From the NCBI RefSeq assembly GCF_000174755.1, contig NZ_ACLQ01000016.1:62001-126000 (forward strand): a DNA stretch of 64,000 bases, read 5' to 3'. The stretch comes from Capnocytophaga gingivalis ATCC 33624 (GTDB lineage: Bacteria > Bacteroidota > Bacteroidia > Flavobacteriales > Flavobacteriaceae). A program made the position numbers and the translations under genes. How positions within the stretch are numbered: position 1 is the stretch's first letter; the number at the start of each line of letters is the position of its first letter. The notes below the pieces were generated by a model that saw only the letters and a program-made list of their open reading frames with translations, was not told the origin of the DNA and searched no databases. Shown piece after piece: positions 41,093-49,927 of the stretch.

Positions 41093-42264
41093 ATGATAAC
41101 AAATACTATTCAAGGGTGTAGCTATACCGAACTTTGGGTATCCTCCTGCCAACTGGCAAAAAGCTACTAAAAAAGATTTGGACAAAGATTGGTATATACA
41201 ATGCATATTCTTTGACCCTCGCTATGAAAAGAAATATCCTAAAGGTTTCCCCTATCGCAAAAAGGCTAATAAGCCGCAAACAATAGAGGAACGAAAGGCT
41301 TTAATATCTTTTCTTCTTAAAAATATCCCTCAACAATTCAATAATGGATACAATCCTATTACTAAGAAATACATGAACCTAAGAGATGAGGGGGCTGTAT
41401 CCTGACCTGCTTTTTATTGAAGCATTCAAGCGCGCATTGGAAATGAAGAGAAATGCAAATAATAAAAGACATCTGTACGATATACAATGCGCTATTAATA
41501 GACTTGAAAAAGCCAGTGAAGCCCTTAGTATGCAGTATATCAAGGTAAAAAATTTGCGCCGTGTAGACCTTAAGATCATGCTTGATTACCTACAACTCCC
41601 CGATAAGTATTATAACAAGTTTGTCATTTACTTCTCAAGTCTATATCGAGTATTGATAGAATATGAGTGCTGCGAGAGTAATATTACAAGGGATATATAC
41701 CCTAAAAAGACTTTCAAAGAACCTCGCCTTGTGCTTGAGAAAAATGAATTGGAAAAAGTTAAGGAGCATCTAAAGGATACATACCCTGACTTCTATAGAT
41801 ATATGATGATCTTCCTCTACTCAGGAGCACGTAATACCGAGCTTTTCAGACTGCAACGCAAAGATGTAGATTTGGATAAGCAGGAGTTCGTTATACTTCT
41901 TGAAAAAGGCGGACAGTATAAACGATGTATTAAGGTGATACTTTCCCCTGCATTGGAATATTGGCGTGAAGTATGTGAGGAGTGTCAAAGCCCTGACGAT
42001 TATCTCTTCGCCTTGAACTTTGTACCCAGTAAAAAAATGGGAAACAAGGAAATTGTTACTCGATTTTGGAAACGAAATGTAAAAGACAAACTCGGTATTG
42101 AAGCTGATTTTTATTCCCTCAAACATTATATGCTTGATAACTTGGATAGTGATACCGCTATGCTTTTGGCTTCCCATACTAATAAAAACACTACAGCTAT
42201 CTATCAGGTCAATAAAGCCAAAAAAGATAGGGAAATGCTTAAACAGCTGAAAATAGAGATATAG
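41093..42264 (+). pseudogene. tyrosine recombinase/integrase, two frameshifts
   Basis: Reads as one integrase only when two single extra bases are ignored. Frame one opens at ATG 41093 (MITNTIQG) and shifts near 41117. Frame two carries VAIPNFGYPPANWQKATKK and DLDKDWYIQCIFFDP and shifts in a GGGGG run near 41391-41395. Frame three (to 42264) carries the core-binding and catalytic domains: box I Arg in FLYSGARNTELFRL, His in DFYSLKHYML, and SHTNKNTTAIYQVNK with the Tyr nucleophile. The box II Arg of HxxR is absent, as in some phage-type recombinases of this phylum. It sits behind tRNA-Arg. Sequencing error could explain one shift but hardly both. Confidence 0.7.
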
Positions 42265-42292
42265 AAAAAGCCCCAATCAAGGGGCTTTCTTT
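42265..42292. terminator. bidirectional terminator between integrase and regulator genes
   Basis: AAAAAGCCCC, loop AATCAA, GGGGCTTTCTTT. The same AAAGCCCC/GGGGCTTT stem ends the gene at 44961. Confidence 0.85.
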
Positions 42293-43364
42293 ATTCTGTA
42301 ACTACTTTAAGTTTAGGTTTTATAACCGCAAAAGGTTGTTGCAAAAGATACTTTTGTATAATATCAAGAGGAAGCGAGAATGCTCCCGCAAGCTCATTCT
42401 CAGTATAACCAAGCTCCTTTAGGTGCAACCCTACAGATGTGCTAAATACTTGAGGATAATCAATGGAAACACTGTCTTTTTCTTTTTTCTTCTCTCCACT
42501 CCTGCTCAACTCAACATTAAGAAATTGGTATCTATCTTTATTTATTGCTCCTAATGAGTATGCTCGTCTGACAATAGCAGCCTTTGAGGTCAGCCAATAG
42601 TTTTTCAAAGCACTAAGAGCGGACACCTTGAGGTTTCCCAAAGACTTTATTATAGCACTTTTTGGCATTAGAAATTCCGAAGCAAAATCATTAGCTTCTT
42701 GCTCCTTGTTTCTGCCAATAGGTATAGGAAAATCAGGGGAGCAGTGCATAACCAAGTGACCTAACTCGTGAGCTAATGTAAATCGTTTCCTATCATTAGT
42801 AAAACGTTTATTTATAACTATAACCGCAAACCCTTTAGGAGTAAAAAACGAGATTCCATCAAACTTTTCATCGGTATTGAGTTCATATATAATAATTCCC
42901 TTGTTCTCTATCACTTTGAAAATATCGTGTATAGGCTCATCGGGTGCTATTCTAAAGTTTTTCCTTGTAAATATAGCTGCTTTTTCAGGGGTATATCCCT
43001 CTTCTAAGTCTAATGTTACCAAAGAAAAATCGGGATATTCCACAGAGTCCGCCATTTCATCTATTAGACAGCCTATAAACTTGCACGAAGTCTCAAAGTC
43101 CTGTAAAAGTGTTTTTGATATAGACGATTTTTTGCGATAATTCGCTATCTCTAAGTCAATATTTATCTTTTTGGCAAAGAACTCTTTAGGAAAATTGAGA
43201 GTATCAAATATTTTTCCTAAAAGTTCATCAGAAAGTCCTCCAAGTCCTTTTTCAAACTTGGATAAGTTAGATTGTGAAAGCCCTTGCACTGCTTTTGACA
43301 ATTCCGTTTGTGTGAGCCCCCTATACTCTCTGGCAAGGGTAAGCTGGGAGTGATTAACTTTCAT
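42291..43364 (-). CDS. XRE helix-turn-helix regulator fused to ImmA/IrrE metallopeptidase domain
   Basis: 357 residues. Residues 1-60 form an XRE DNA-binding domain (SQLTLAREYRGLTQTELSKA, LSQSNLSKFEKG). The centre is a COG2856/ImmA-IrrE zinc peptidase with HELGH (199-203, in RFTLAHELGHLVMH) and the third ligand in EQEANDFASEFLMP. ImmA-type proteases cleave partner repressors or antitoxins in mobile elements. It follows orf211 by 65 bp in one unit, inside the tRNA-Arg element, so it may regulate or activate that partner (inference). Confidence 0.88.
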   Translation of the reverse strand: MKVNHSQLTLAREYRGLTQTELSKAVQGLSQSNLSKFEKGLGGLSDELLGKIFDTLNFPKEFFAKKINIDLEIANYRKKSSISKTLLQDFETSCKFIGCLIDEMADSVEYPDFSLVTLDLEEGYTPEKAAIFTRKNFRIAPDEPIHDIFKVIENKGIIIYELNTDEKFDGISFFTPKGFAVIVINKRFTNDRKRFTLAHELGHLVMHCSPDFPIPIGRNKEQEANDFASEFLMPKSAIIKSLGNLKVSALSALKNYWLTSKAAIVRRAYSLGAINKDRYQFLNVELSRSGEKKKEKDSVSIDYPQVFSTSVGLHLKELGYTENELAGAFSLPLDIIQKYLLQQPFAVIKPKLKVVTE

Positions 43365-43401
43365 TTTCGTTAGGTTTTTGATGAGGTGTAAAGGTGTAAA
43401 A

Positions 43402-43417
43402 TGATAAGGAAGGTTGC
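43402..43417. repeat. 16-bp inverted repeat flanking orf211, copy 1
   Basis: TGATAAGGAAGGTTGC; its inverted partner with one mismatch is at 44089-44104. It lies between orf211's stop and the XRE-ImmA start. Confidence 0.7.
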
Positions 43418-43429
43418 GCTATTGAATTA

Positions 43430-44065
43430 CTAATTTACCCTTTTCTTCTTAGATTGCTCTTTTACCTTTGGTAGCAATCTATCGTTAGAATTAGGTACTG
43501 AAATAGTAGGAATAGTAACAGAGGTAAGTTCTTCTTCGTAAAAACGCCACTGTATTTTTTCCTCGTCTATATAAACAAAGTGTGGAGCCATTAGCTCGCC
43601 AAACTTACTCTTTTGCCACCCAAAGAAAATAATAGGATTTTCGTACGCAGTGGGGTCAAAAATAAGTGTTTGCACTTGGTTTAAGATAGATTTGTTTGCC
43701 TGAGTCCGGATATTCATTGGCATTTCTTTCTTGTCCAATTTCTTGATAAGAAAAGAATACCCTTTCATACTTAAAGCAAACCGCTTGTATTTCCAAAATT
43801 TCCAATCACTCGGAAAGGCTTTTTGGAGTTCTCCAATAATGCAAGTCTGAAAAGTACTTGCTTCAAAACCTCTGCTTCTCGAATCGGGCGGGTACTTACT
43901 CATTGCTTTCTTGAATAAACCCTTAGCCTTGTGAAAAGCAGTAAAGAATTGGCTTATAACCAATTCAGAGCAATCAGCCAAAAAAGTTTCCTTTTTTGCT
44001 ATTTTTCGTTTGCAAAATTGTACGGAAGTTCGTACATTTGCAGGGTCTTTATCATTTTGCTTCAT
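43430..44065 (-). CDS. unknown protein paired with XRE-ImmA regulator (orf211)
   Basis: 211 residues, basic at both ends (KRKIAKKETF; ending VKEQSKKKRVN). Visible stretches: CSELVISQFFTAFHKAKGLF, SRGFEASTFQTCIIGELQKA, IIFFGWQKSKFGELMAPHF with VYIDEEKIQWRFYEEEL. No family recognised and no signal peptide or membrane helix. It is the first gene of the operon with XRE-ImmA and is bracketed by 16-bp inverted repeats. Its promoter (TATATTTG, 44148-44141 minus) is followed by a 10-bp leader hairpin. The setting suggests a toxin, effector or element-maintenance protein, which is inference. Confidence 0.65.
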   Translation of the reverse strand: MKQNDKDPANVRTSVQFCKRKIAKKETFLADCSELVISQFFTAFHKAKGLFKKAMSKYPPDSRSRGFEASTFQTCIIGELQKAFPSDWKFWKYKRFALSMKGYSFLIKKLDKKEMPMNIRTQANKSILNQVQTLIFDPTAYENPIIFFGWQKSKFGELMAPHFVYIDEEKIQWRFYEEELTSVTIPTISVPNSNDRLLPKVKEQSKKKRVN

Positions 44066-44088
44066 TTTAAATTTTTATTTAATTTAAA

Positions 44089-44104
44089 GCAACCTTCCTC
44101 ATCA
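44089..44104. repeat. 16-bp inverted repeat flanking orf211, copy 2
   Basis: GCAACCTTCCTCATCA, inverted relative to 43402-43417 with one mismatch; lies in the orf211 leader, 24 bp before its ATG. Confidence 0.7.
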
Positions 44105-44134
44105 ATATCTCTGCTGCAACAGAGATATTTTTTT
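44104..44134. promoter_or_regulatory. hairpin in orf211 leader
   Basis: AATATCTCTG, loop CTGCAA, CAGAGATATT: a perfect 10-bp stem; on the plus strand seven T follow, so it could also stop plus-strand transcription. On the minus strand it lies at the very start of the orf211 transcript. Confidence 0.6.
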
Positions 44135-44140
44135 ACGGTG

Positions 44141-44148
44141 CAAATATA
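44141..44148 (-). promoter_or_regulatory. -7 box of the orf211/XRE-ImmA operon
   Basis: TATATTTG on the minus strand, about 75 nt before the orf211 ATG. Confidence 0.5.
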
Positions 44149-44391
44149 TAATTTTTATTTGAAATTGTATATAATTTTCTTGATAAGTTATCAACATATA
44201 TTTGTTAATTACTTAACTTGTTGATTCATATAGTATAAACTAAATATGTTAAATTCTTTTCGTATTCCTTTGTAATTTCTTAATTTTGAACTCTATTAAT
44301 AAGGTACTCCTTGACAGCTTGGACGATATTTACACCCATAAGGAACGCCTATTACATACTATTGAGATTTACTAACTTAATTACATAACAC

Positions 44392-44961
44392 ATGAGAAAA
44401 ATTCTATTGCTCATTATGAGTTGTGTCCCTTTTTTAGGGTATAGCCAATTTATATTAACAAAAGATGGAATGGTTGATGAGAAAGACCCAAGCAAAAACT
44501 ATCTTGTATATAATTTTGAAGGAAAAACAGCTAATGAATTATATATTAGTGTTCTTACTGCTCTTACAAATTATTATGTGTCTGCCAAAGACGTATTAAG
44601 TAAGGTTGAGGGAAAAATAATTTCTATTAATGGAATTGAACAAAATGGCATTTGTTATGGTAATTTTATGGGAGGTTGTAATCATAAATTTGATTTAGAG
44701 TACACTATGTCCATAGATTTTAAAGATAATAAAATTAGAATAAATACACCTATTATAGCAAAAACAAAAGGGGATAATTTTAATAAAAACCACACCTATT
44801 CTTTAGTTGGAGGTGGAGGAATGTTTGGAACTTATAGCACTTTTAATAAAGAAGGTAAATTAAAAGATGAAAATTCAAAGAAAAGTATTGAAACATTCTT
44901 TAATGTATTAGTGCAAAATATAGTAAAGAGTGTAAAAAGCCAAGATAAAGACGATTGGTAA
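44392..44961 (+). CDS. exported protein, DUF4468-like
   Basis: 189 residues with signal MRKILLLIMSCVPFLGYSQ. The body (YNFEGKTANELYISVLTALT, YGNFMGGCNHKFDLEYTMSI, KTKGDNFNKNHTYSLV) resembles the DUF4468/TBP-fold secreted proteins carried on Bacteroidetes mobile elements; similarity judged by eye. Very AT-rich codon use compared with flanking ktrB. It ends at a terminator identical in stem to the one behind the integrase. Confidence 0.6.
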   Translation: MRKILLLIMSCVPFLGYSQFILTKDGMVDEKDPSKNYLVYNFEGKTANELYISVLTALTNYYVSAKDVLSKVEGKIISINGIEQNGICYGNFMGGCNHKFDLEYTMSIDFKDNKIRINTPIIAKTKGDNFNKNHTYSLVGGGGMFGTYSTFNKEGKLKDENSKKSIETFFNVLVQNIVKSVKSQDKDDW

Positions 44962-44968
44962 GAATAAG

Positions 44969-44995
44969 AAAAGCCCCTTAATTGGGGCTTTTTTT
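44969..44995 (+). terminator. terminator of the DUF4468-like gene
   Basis: AAAAGCCCC, loop TTAATT, GGGGCTTTT plus further T. Confidence 0.9.
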
Positions 44996-45140
44996 ATGAC
45001 CTTATCTTAATTCCTTTAGTGGTTATCTCATTAATACCAGCTTTCATGTTAGCTATATTTTTTTTCATATCATGAAGCTGAAAAGTATTAGTCTCAATTC
45101 CTGTAAGGTGTCTTAGTTGCTGTGTCGCGTTATTTTGCAT
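44994..45140 (-). CDS. possible 48-residue peptide
   Basis: ATG at 45140 (minus) to TAA at 44994. The peptide starts MQNNATQQLRHLTGIE and is rich in Asn, Gln, Lys and Thr with a heptad-like middle (FQLHDMKKNIANMKAGI). There is no recognised family and no clear promoter. Its stop lies in the T run of the neighbouring terminator. It may be a short remnant of an element gene. Confidence 0.3.
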   Translation of the reverse strand: MQNNATQQLRHLTGIETNTFQLHDMKKNIANMKAGINEITTKGIKIRS

Positions 45141-45256
45141 AGATTTGTTTGCACTAATTTCCCCTCAATCATTTCCCTCTTTTTATTATATAAATCACTG
45201 ACTGACAAGTATATAAATCAAAAATCCCCTTACACTAAGTTTGTCTAAAAAATACT

Positions 45257-45287
45257 TTGGGAATATGATAATTAATTAGTACTTTTG
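45257..45287 (+). promoter_or_regulatory. promoter of ktrBA
   Basis: TTG (45257-45259), 20-bp spacer, TACTTTTG (45280-45287). The leader to the ATG is about 90 nt. Confidence 0.65.
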
Positions 45288-45382
45288 CACTTTGTGTTGG
45301 AGTTTTTTTAATTTTCTAATTATCAATAGATTACAATTTCTAATAACCTAAGATAGAACGATATCTTCACAAGCCCAAAGAC

Positions 45383-46711
45383 ATGTTACGTAACTGTTCG
45401 CCTTATACCTTTATCATACTCTCCTTCCTCGCCCTAATCATGGTGGGCACCCTGCTGTTGTCCTTACCATTTGCTCATGTGAGTGGAGGTGGTTTTACCT
45501 ACTTCGAGGCTCTCTTTACAGCGACTTCAGCGGTGACCGTCACAGGGCTTACTGTCTGTGATGTACACAGCACTTTTTCTATATACGGGGAAGTAATAGT
45601 ACTCTTGCTCATACAGTTAGGCGGATTAGGAATCCTCACCCTATCCTCGGTGATTATACTGCTCATCACCAAGAAAATCAGCTTTTATACCAAGCGCTTG
45701 GTCTCGGAGGGGCTCAACCACGAGGCCAAGATAGACCTATATTCGCATATCAAGAAGGTTGTCTTCGTTGTGCTACTTATCGAGGCCATTGGAGCGGCAC
45801 TGCTCTTTTTTGTCTTTGTAGGAAAATATCCGTGGTACAAAGCTCTTTATTATGGCATATTTCACTCAGTATCTGCATTTTGCAATGCTGGTATCTCTCT
45901 GTTTCGTTATAGCCTAGAGGGGTATACTACGCATTGGTACATGAATATCATCATCTCCCTATTGGTTATCTTCGGGGGCTTAGGTTTTACAGCCATTATT
46001 GAGCTCTACGAATACCTCATAGGCAAGAGACGGAAGATCAGTGTTAATTCCAAGTTTTCCACCCTAATCACCTTACTTCTCTTGGGAGTGGGTACTTTCT
46101 TATTTTTCATTTTAGAATACCGCTATACAGGGGAGCTAACAGATGGGAGTGTTCAGCAGCGTCTTTTGGTAAGTTTCTTCCATTCGGCGTCCCTACGCAC
46201 GGCAGGGTTCAGCACGGTATCTATAGCAGGTATCTCAGGGACTACAGCATTGTTGTGCATGTTACTGATGTTCATAGGTGCTTCGCCCAACTCCACCGGG
46301 AGTGGTATCAAGACAACAACCTTTGGGATTCTCTATCTGGGGGTACGCACCTCCCTACTGAACAAGCGGTATATAGAATACTCTAAAAGGCGTATCTCCT
46401 GGCAGTTGTTCAATAAGGCATCAACCTTGGTATTTATCGCCTCCTCCTATATTATGATAATGGCAATCCTGATGATGTATTTTGATAGGGATAAGGAACC
46501 TATCAAGGTACTCTTCGAGCTGATGTCGGCCTTCTCAACCTGTGGCCTTTCGATGGGGATTACCTCGTGGCTGAGTACTCCCTCACAGGTGATACTGCTC
46601 ATTACCATGTTCTTAGGCAGGGTGGGGCCTCTGACCATTGTCTTGGCTTTCTCCCGAGAGCGCAATGTAGGCAAATACAAATATCCTAAGGAAAACATAT
46701 TAATCGGATAA
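45383..46711 (+). CDS. ktrB: potassium uptake channel subunit KtrB/TrkH
   Basis: 442-residue membrane subunit of a sodium- or proton-coupled potassium transporter with four M1-P-M2 repeats. The P-loops are visible around TATSAVTVTGLTVCD, HSVSAFCNAGISLF, LRTAGFSTVSIAG and MSAFSTCGLSMGITS, each with the selectivity glycine. The length is that of KtrB rather than the longer TrkH. It is followed after 4 bp by its KtrA gating partner. Confidence 0.94.
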   Translation: MLRNCSPYTFIILSFLALIMVGTLLLSLPFAHVSGGGFTYFEALFTATSAVTVTGLTVCDVHSTFSIYGEVIVLLLIQLGGLGILTLSSVIILLITKKISFYTKRLVSEGLNHEAKIDLYSHIKKVVFVVLLIEAIGAALLFFVFVGKYPWYKALYYGIFHSVSAFCNAGISLFRYSLEGYTTHWYMNIIISLLVIFGGLGFTAIIELYEYLIGKRRKISVNSKFSTLITLLLLGVGTFLFFILEYRYTGELTDGSVQQRLLVSFFHSASLRTAGFSTVSIAGISGTTALLCMLLMFIGASPNSTGSGIKTTTFGILYLGVRTSLLNKRYIEYSKRRISWQLFNKASTLVFIASSYIMIMAILMMYFDRDKEPIKVLFELMSAFSTCGLSMGITSWLSTPSQVILLITMFLGRVGPLTIVLAFSRERNVGKYKYPKENILIG

Positions 46712-46715
46712 ACGT

Positions 46716-47369
46716 ATGAAGAAGAATTTTTTAGTGATTGGATTGGGAGAGTTTGGCAAGTCCGTTGCCAAAACCCTATATAAGAACAAGGCTACCGTGA
46801 TGGCGATAGACTCGAACGAGGAACTTATCAAGCAGGCGCTTAACGAAGGTATCCTGGACGAAGCGGTGATTCTGGACGCTACGGACGAGATTGCTCTGAA
46901 GAATGTAGTCAAGGACGATTTCGACATGGCTTTTGTCAGTGTTGGGGACAATATACAAGCAAGTATTCTTATCACCCTACACCTGAAGGAGTTAGGAATC
47001 GATCATATTATCTGCAAGGCGGTAAACCACACCCAGGGGAAGGTCTTGGAGAAGATAGGGGCGACACAGGTGGTCTTCCCCGAGGAACTGATGGGTGAGA
47101 AAATCGCTTATTCGATGCTGCACCCTTCGATTATAGAGTACTTTAAGTTCTCGGAGGATTATTTTATCTCGGAGGTAAAGATCCCCAAGAGCTATGTAGG
47201 CAAGTCACTGATGGAGCTGAACCTGCGACACAAGTATGAGATCAACATCCTTGCGGTAAAGCATTCGGATGGCAAGATGAACGTCACCCCCGACCCTAAT
47301 GTACGCCTAAGTCAGGACGACCTGCTGATCGTCTTAGCCCGAGAGAATACTATTGGGAAAATCATGTAA
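46716..47369 (+). CDS. ktrA: potassium uptake regulatory subunit KtrA (RCK)
   Basis: 217-residue cytoplasmic gating ring protein: RCK_N Rossmann domain (FLVIGLGEFGKSVAKTL, then AIDSNEE and DATDE) and RCK_C domain (ISEVKIPKSYVGKSLMELNL, SQDDLLIVLA). It binds ATP/ADP or NAD(H) and controls KtrB. 4 bp behind ktrB, same operon. Confidence 0.95.
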   Translation: MKKNFLVIGLGEFGKSVAKTLYKNKATVMAIDSNEELIKQALNEGILDEAVILDATDEIALKNVVKDDFDMAFVSVGDNIQASILITLHLKELGIDHIICKAVNHTQGKVLEKIGATQVVFPEELMGEKIAYSMLHPSIIEYFKFSEDYFISEVKIPKSYVGKSLMELNLRHKYEINILAVKHSDGKMNVTPDPNVRLSQDDLLIVLARENTIGKIM

Positions 47370-47467
47370 GAGCGTAGGAGGCACGATTTATTGTGTCTTA
47401 ACGAAATAGATTCTACAAAAAAATCAACTCTTGATTTGTTTTATTACCTGTCTCCTCTTCCCTATTT

Positions 47468-49915
47468 TTAAGGATCTACATTGTAGGAAAGCATTACAGG
47501 GCGGAAAAGTGCGGTGGAGTAGAAACTCTGTTCCAAGCGAAGGATATAGTCCTTAACCACGGATAAAGGTACTTTAGGGGCTATCTTGAGCAAGATATGC
47601 TTGATATACTCATTGCGAATACGCGAGATAGGGGGAAACTCTGCCCCAAGTACTTCCACGGGATAGCCAGTGAGCCCTGTACGCAAGCCATCGGCAAACC
47701 ACTGTCCAGCCTGATTGATACGCTCAAGTTCCCTATGACGGAAAATGATGCGCACCAAGCGATAGTAGGGAGGATAGTGAAAATCGGAGCGTTCTGTGAG
47801 CTGTGCTGTCATCATAGCCGTATACTCCCCTTGCTGAATCCTTTGTAGGGTCTCTTGGAAAGGGTTATAGGTCTGTATGAGCACGCGTCCTTGCTCTTTG
47901 CGCCCGGCACGGCCTGCTATATGGCTTAGCAGCTGGAAGGCACGTTCGCTGGCGCGAAAGTCCGGCTGATGGAGGAACAAATCGGCATTCATCACCCCAA
48001 CCAATCCTACCTTGGGAAAGTCCAGTCCCTTACTTACCATTTGTGTACCGACAAGGATATCCGTTTCTCCCCGCTCGAAGTGGTGGATAATCTTCTCGAA
48101 CCCATATTTCCCCTTGGTGGTATCCATATCCATACGCTCTATACGTGCCTTAGGGAAAAACTGTAACAACTCTTCCTCTACCTTCTCAGTACCGAGTCCT
48201 TTTGTCTTGAGGGAACTATGCTCGCCACAAGCAGGGCAGCTCATAGGAGTAGGAATGGTATACCCACAGTAGTGGCAGCGCAATTGGTTCTGCAATTGGT
48301 GATAGGTGAGGGAGACATCACAGTTGGGACACTGGGGAATCGTATCACATTTGTCGCATTGTAGATAGGGCGCATAGCCACGGCGATTTTGTAGGAGAAT
48401 CACTTGTCTATGCTGGGCGAGTGTCTGCTCGATAGCCGCCAGAAGGGTATCGGAGAAGTGTCCTTGGGTTTCCTTTTTCTTGGTTTTCTCCTTGAGGTCT
48501 ACCAACTCGATCGTGGGGGCTTGTATCCCTGTATAGCGCTCAAGGAGCTGTACAAAACCGTACTTTCCCACTTGAGCATTGTAGTAACTCTCTGCAGAAG
48601 GTGTAGCCGAGCCTAAGAGTGTCTTTGCCCCGTGTAAGTGTGCCAACATCAGTGCGGTATCCCTTACCTGAAATCGTGGGGGGGTCTGTTCCTGCTTATA
48701 GGAAAGATCGTGTTCCTCATCGACAATGACCAGTCCCAAGTCGTGGAAAGGTAAGCAGACAGCGGCTCTTACCCCGAGCACAAACTGTGCCTTGGGCTTA
48801 TTGGCCAAGACATTGTTCCACACCTCGACCCGCTCATGGGAAGAGTATTTGCCATGATAGACACTCATTTTGTCCCCGAAGAAATGTTCCAAACGGTTCA
48901 TCAGCTGTACGCTGAGGCCTACTTCAGGAACTAAGTAGAGAACGCTTTTCCCCTGAGCGAGTGTTTGCTCTATGAGCTGACTATAAAGGAGCGTTTTCCC
49001 CGAAGCAGCCACCCCTTGTAGTAGAACTGTATTCTTCTGAGAGAATTGCTCCTGTACCTCTTCTAACGCCTTTTCCTGAGCAGGAGTGAGCTCCCATGTA
49101 TCGCTATCGGAGGCAAAAGAGACCCTATCCACCGCCTCGGTATACACCTCCAAGATTCCTTTTTCCACTATTTTTTTCAGTACAGAAGCACTTACCTCAG
49201 CCTTTTCCAAGAGCTGCTGCGGGGTGATGCTGGTCTGTTTCTGAGAGCGCAGCGCCACAAAAGCCCAGAGGAGCTTTTCCTGCGCCTTGGAGGTGAGGGT
49301 ATCGCCCTCCAAAAGGGTATTGAGCGCATTCCTATCCTCATAGGTAGAGGATAAGCGTAGGTATTTCTCTACCTTGGGTTGGTATTTCTCAAAAATCTTT
49401 TCACTTAGGCGAATGGCATCTTTCTCAAGTAATGATTTAAGCACCCCAATGGGATTTTTCCTCTGGAGCACCTTCCCTACTTCCTTGGTTGTCAGCGAAG
49501 AAGCCTGCCCCAGCGCCTCGTAGACCAAGAACTCCTCATCGGAGAGAGTAGCGACAGTGATTGGCGTAGAGGTCTTCTCCACTATGGTTTCGCTCTCTAA
49601 GAGCAAGGAAGAAGGCATGCCCATCTTGAGCACTTCGCCAAAGGTGGAGAGGTAGTAGGCACTTATCCATGAGAAGAGTTGTAGCTGTCTGGAAGAGAGC
49701 ATGGGCTGCTCATCGAGAATAAATTCAATGGGCTTGGTAGGATAGGATGGTTTGTGCTGATGTACACGGATGACCACCCCTGTATATATTTTGGCTTTGC
49801 CAAAAGGCACCACCACACGCATTCCTGCCCTGAGGAAATCCGCTTGTTCGGGATTGACCTCATAGGTAAAGGCTTGGCGTAGGGGTAGCGGAAGGGCTAC
49901 ATCGGTATAGTACAT
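47468..49915 (-). CDS. priA: primosomal protein N' (replication restart helicase PriA)
   Basis: 815-residue superfamily-2 helicase. The N-terminal 3'BD domain begins MYYTDVALPLPLRQAFTY; Walker A is LLQGVAASGKTLLY, DEEHD box LVIVDEEHDLSYK. The zinc-binding insert has CDKCDTIPQCPNCD and CHYCGYTIPTPMSCPACG. Late helicase motifs are LVGTQMVSKGLDFP and SHIAGRAGRKEQG. I take ATG 49915; a TTG nine bases earlier (49924) is the alternative. It follows yggS by 12 bp. Confidence 0.96.
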   Translation of the reverse strand: MYYTDVALPLPLRQAFTYEVNPEQADFLRAGMRVVVPFGKAKIYTGVVIRVHQHKPSYPTKPIEFILDEQPMLSSRQLQLFSWISAYYLSTFGEVLKMGMPSSLLLESETIVEKTSTPITVATLSDEEFLVYEALGQASSLTTKEVGKVLQRKNPIGVLKSLLEKDAIRLSEKIFEKYQPKVEKYLRLSSTYEDRNALNTLLEGDTLTSKAQEKLLWAFVALRSQKQTSITPQQLLEKAEVSASVLKKIVEKGILEVYTEAVDRVSFASDSDTWELTPAQEKALEEVQEQFSQKNTVLLQGVAASGKTLLYSQLIEQTLAQGKSVLYLVPEVGLSVQLMNRLEHFFGDKMSVYHGKYSSHERVEVWNNVLANKPKAQFVLGVRAAVCLPFHDLGLVIVDEEHDLSYKQEQTPPRFQVRDTALMLAHLHGAKTLLGSATPSAESYYNAQVGKYGFVQLLERYTGIQAPTIELVDLKEKTKKKETQGHFSDTLLAAIEQTLAQHRQVILLQNRRGYAPYLQCDKCDTIPQCPNCDVSLTYHQLQNQLRCHYCGYTIPTPMSCPACGEHSSLKTKGLGTEKVEEELLQFFPKARIERMDMDTTKGKYGFEKIIHHFERGETDILVGTQMVSKGLDFPKVGLVGVMNADLFLHQPDFRASERAFQLLSHIAGRAGRKEQGRVLIQTYNPFQETLQRIQQGEYTAMMTAQLTERSDFHYPPYYRLVRIIFRHRELERINQAGQWFADGLRTGLTGYPVEVLGAEFPPISRIRNEYIKHILLKIAPKVPLSVVKDYILRLEQSFYSTALFRPVMLSYNVDP

Positions 49916-49927
49916 AGGCGGCAAGGG

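Larger units (their letters stand above)
44066..44391. other. 326-bp divergent gap in the element
   Basis: Holds the orf211 leader with inverted-repeat copy and hairpin, its promoter (44141-44148), then AT-rich DNA. Near 44305-44375 a short open stretch reads LLDSLDDIYTHKERLLHTIE and ends in TAA, without a start codon of quality; it may be the tail of a lost gene. Confidence 0.45.
44962..45382. other. 421-bp gap at the right end of the element
   Basis: Contains the terminator 44969-44995, a small minus-strand frame (44994-45140), TATATAAATCA direct repeats near 45190-45220, and the ktrB promoter (45257-45287). The element boundary probably lies between 45.14 and 45.25 kb; no copy of the tRNA 3' end is visible. 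Confidence 0.5.

Noticed and set aside
43402-44104. Invertible DNA segment carrying orf211
   Set aside because: Inverted repeats of 16 bp could in theory allow inversion, but no dedicated invertase is adjacent and the integrase is broken; operator sites are the simpler reading.
45140-45260. attR copy of the tRNA-Arg 3' end
   Set aside because: No stretch similar to TTCGAATCCTCTTGCGGTC was seen here.
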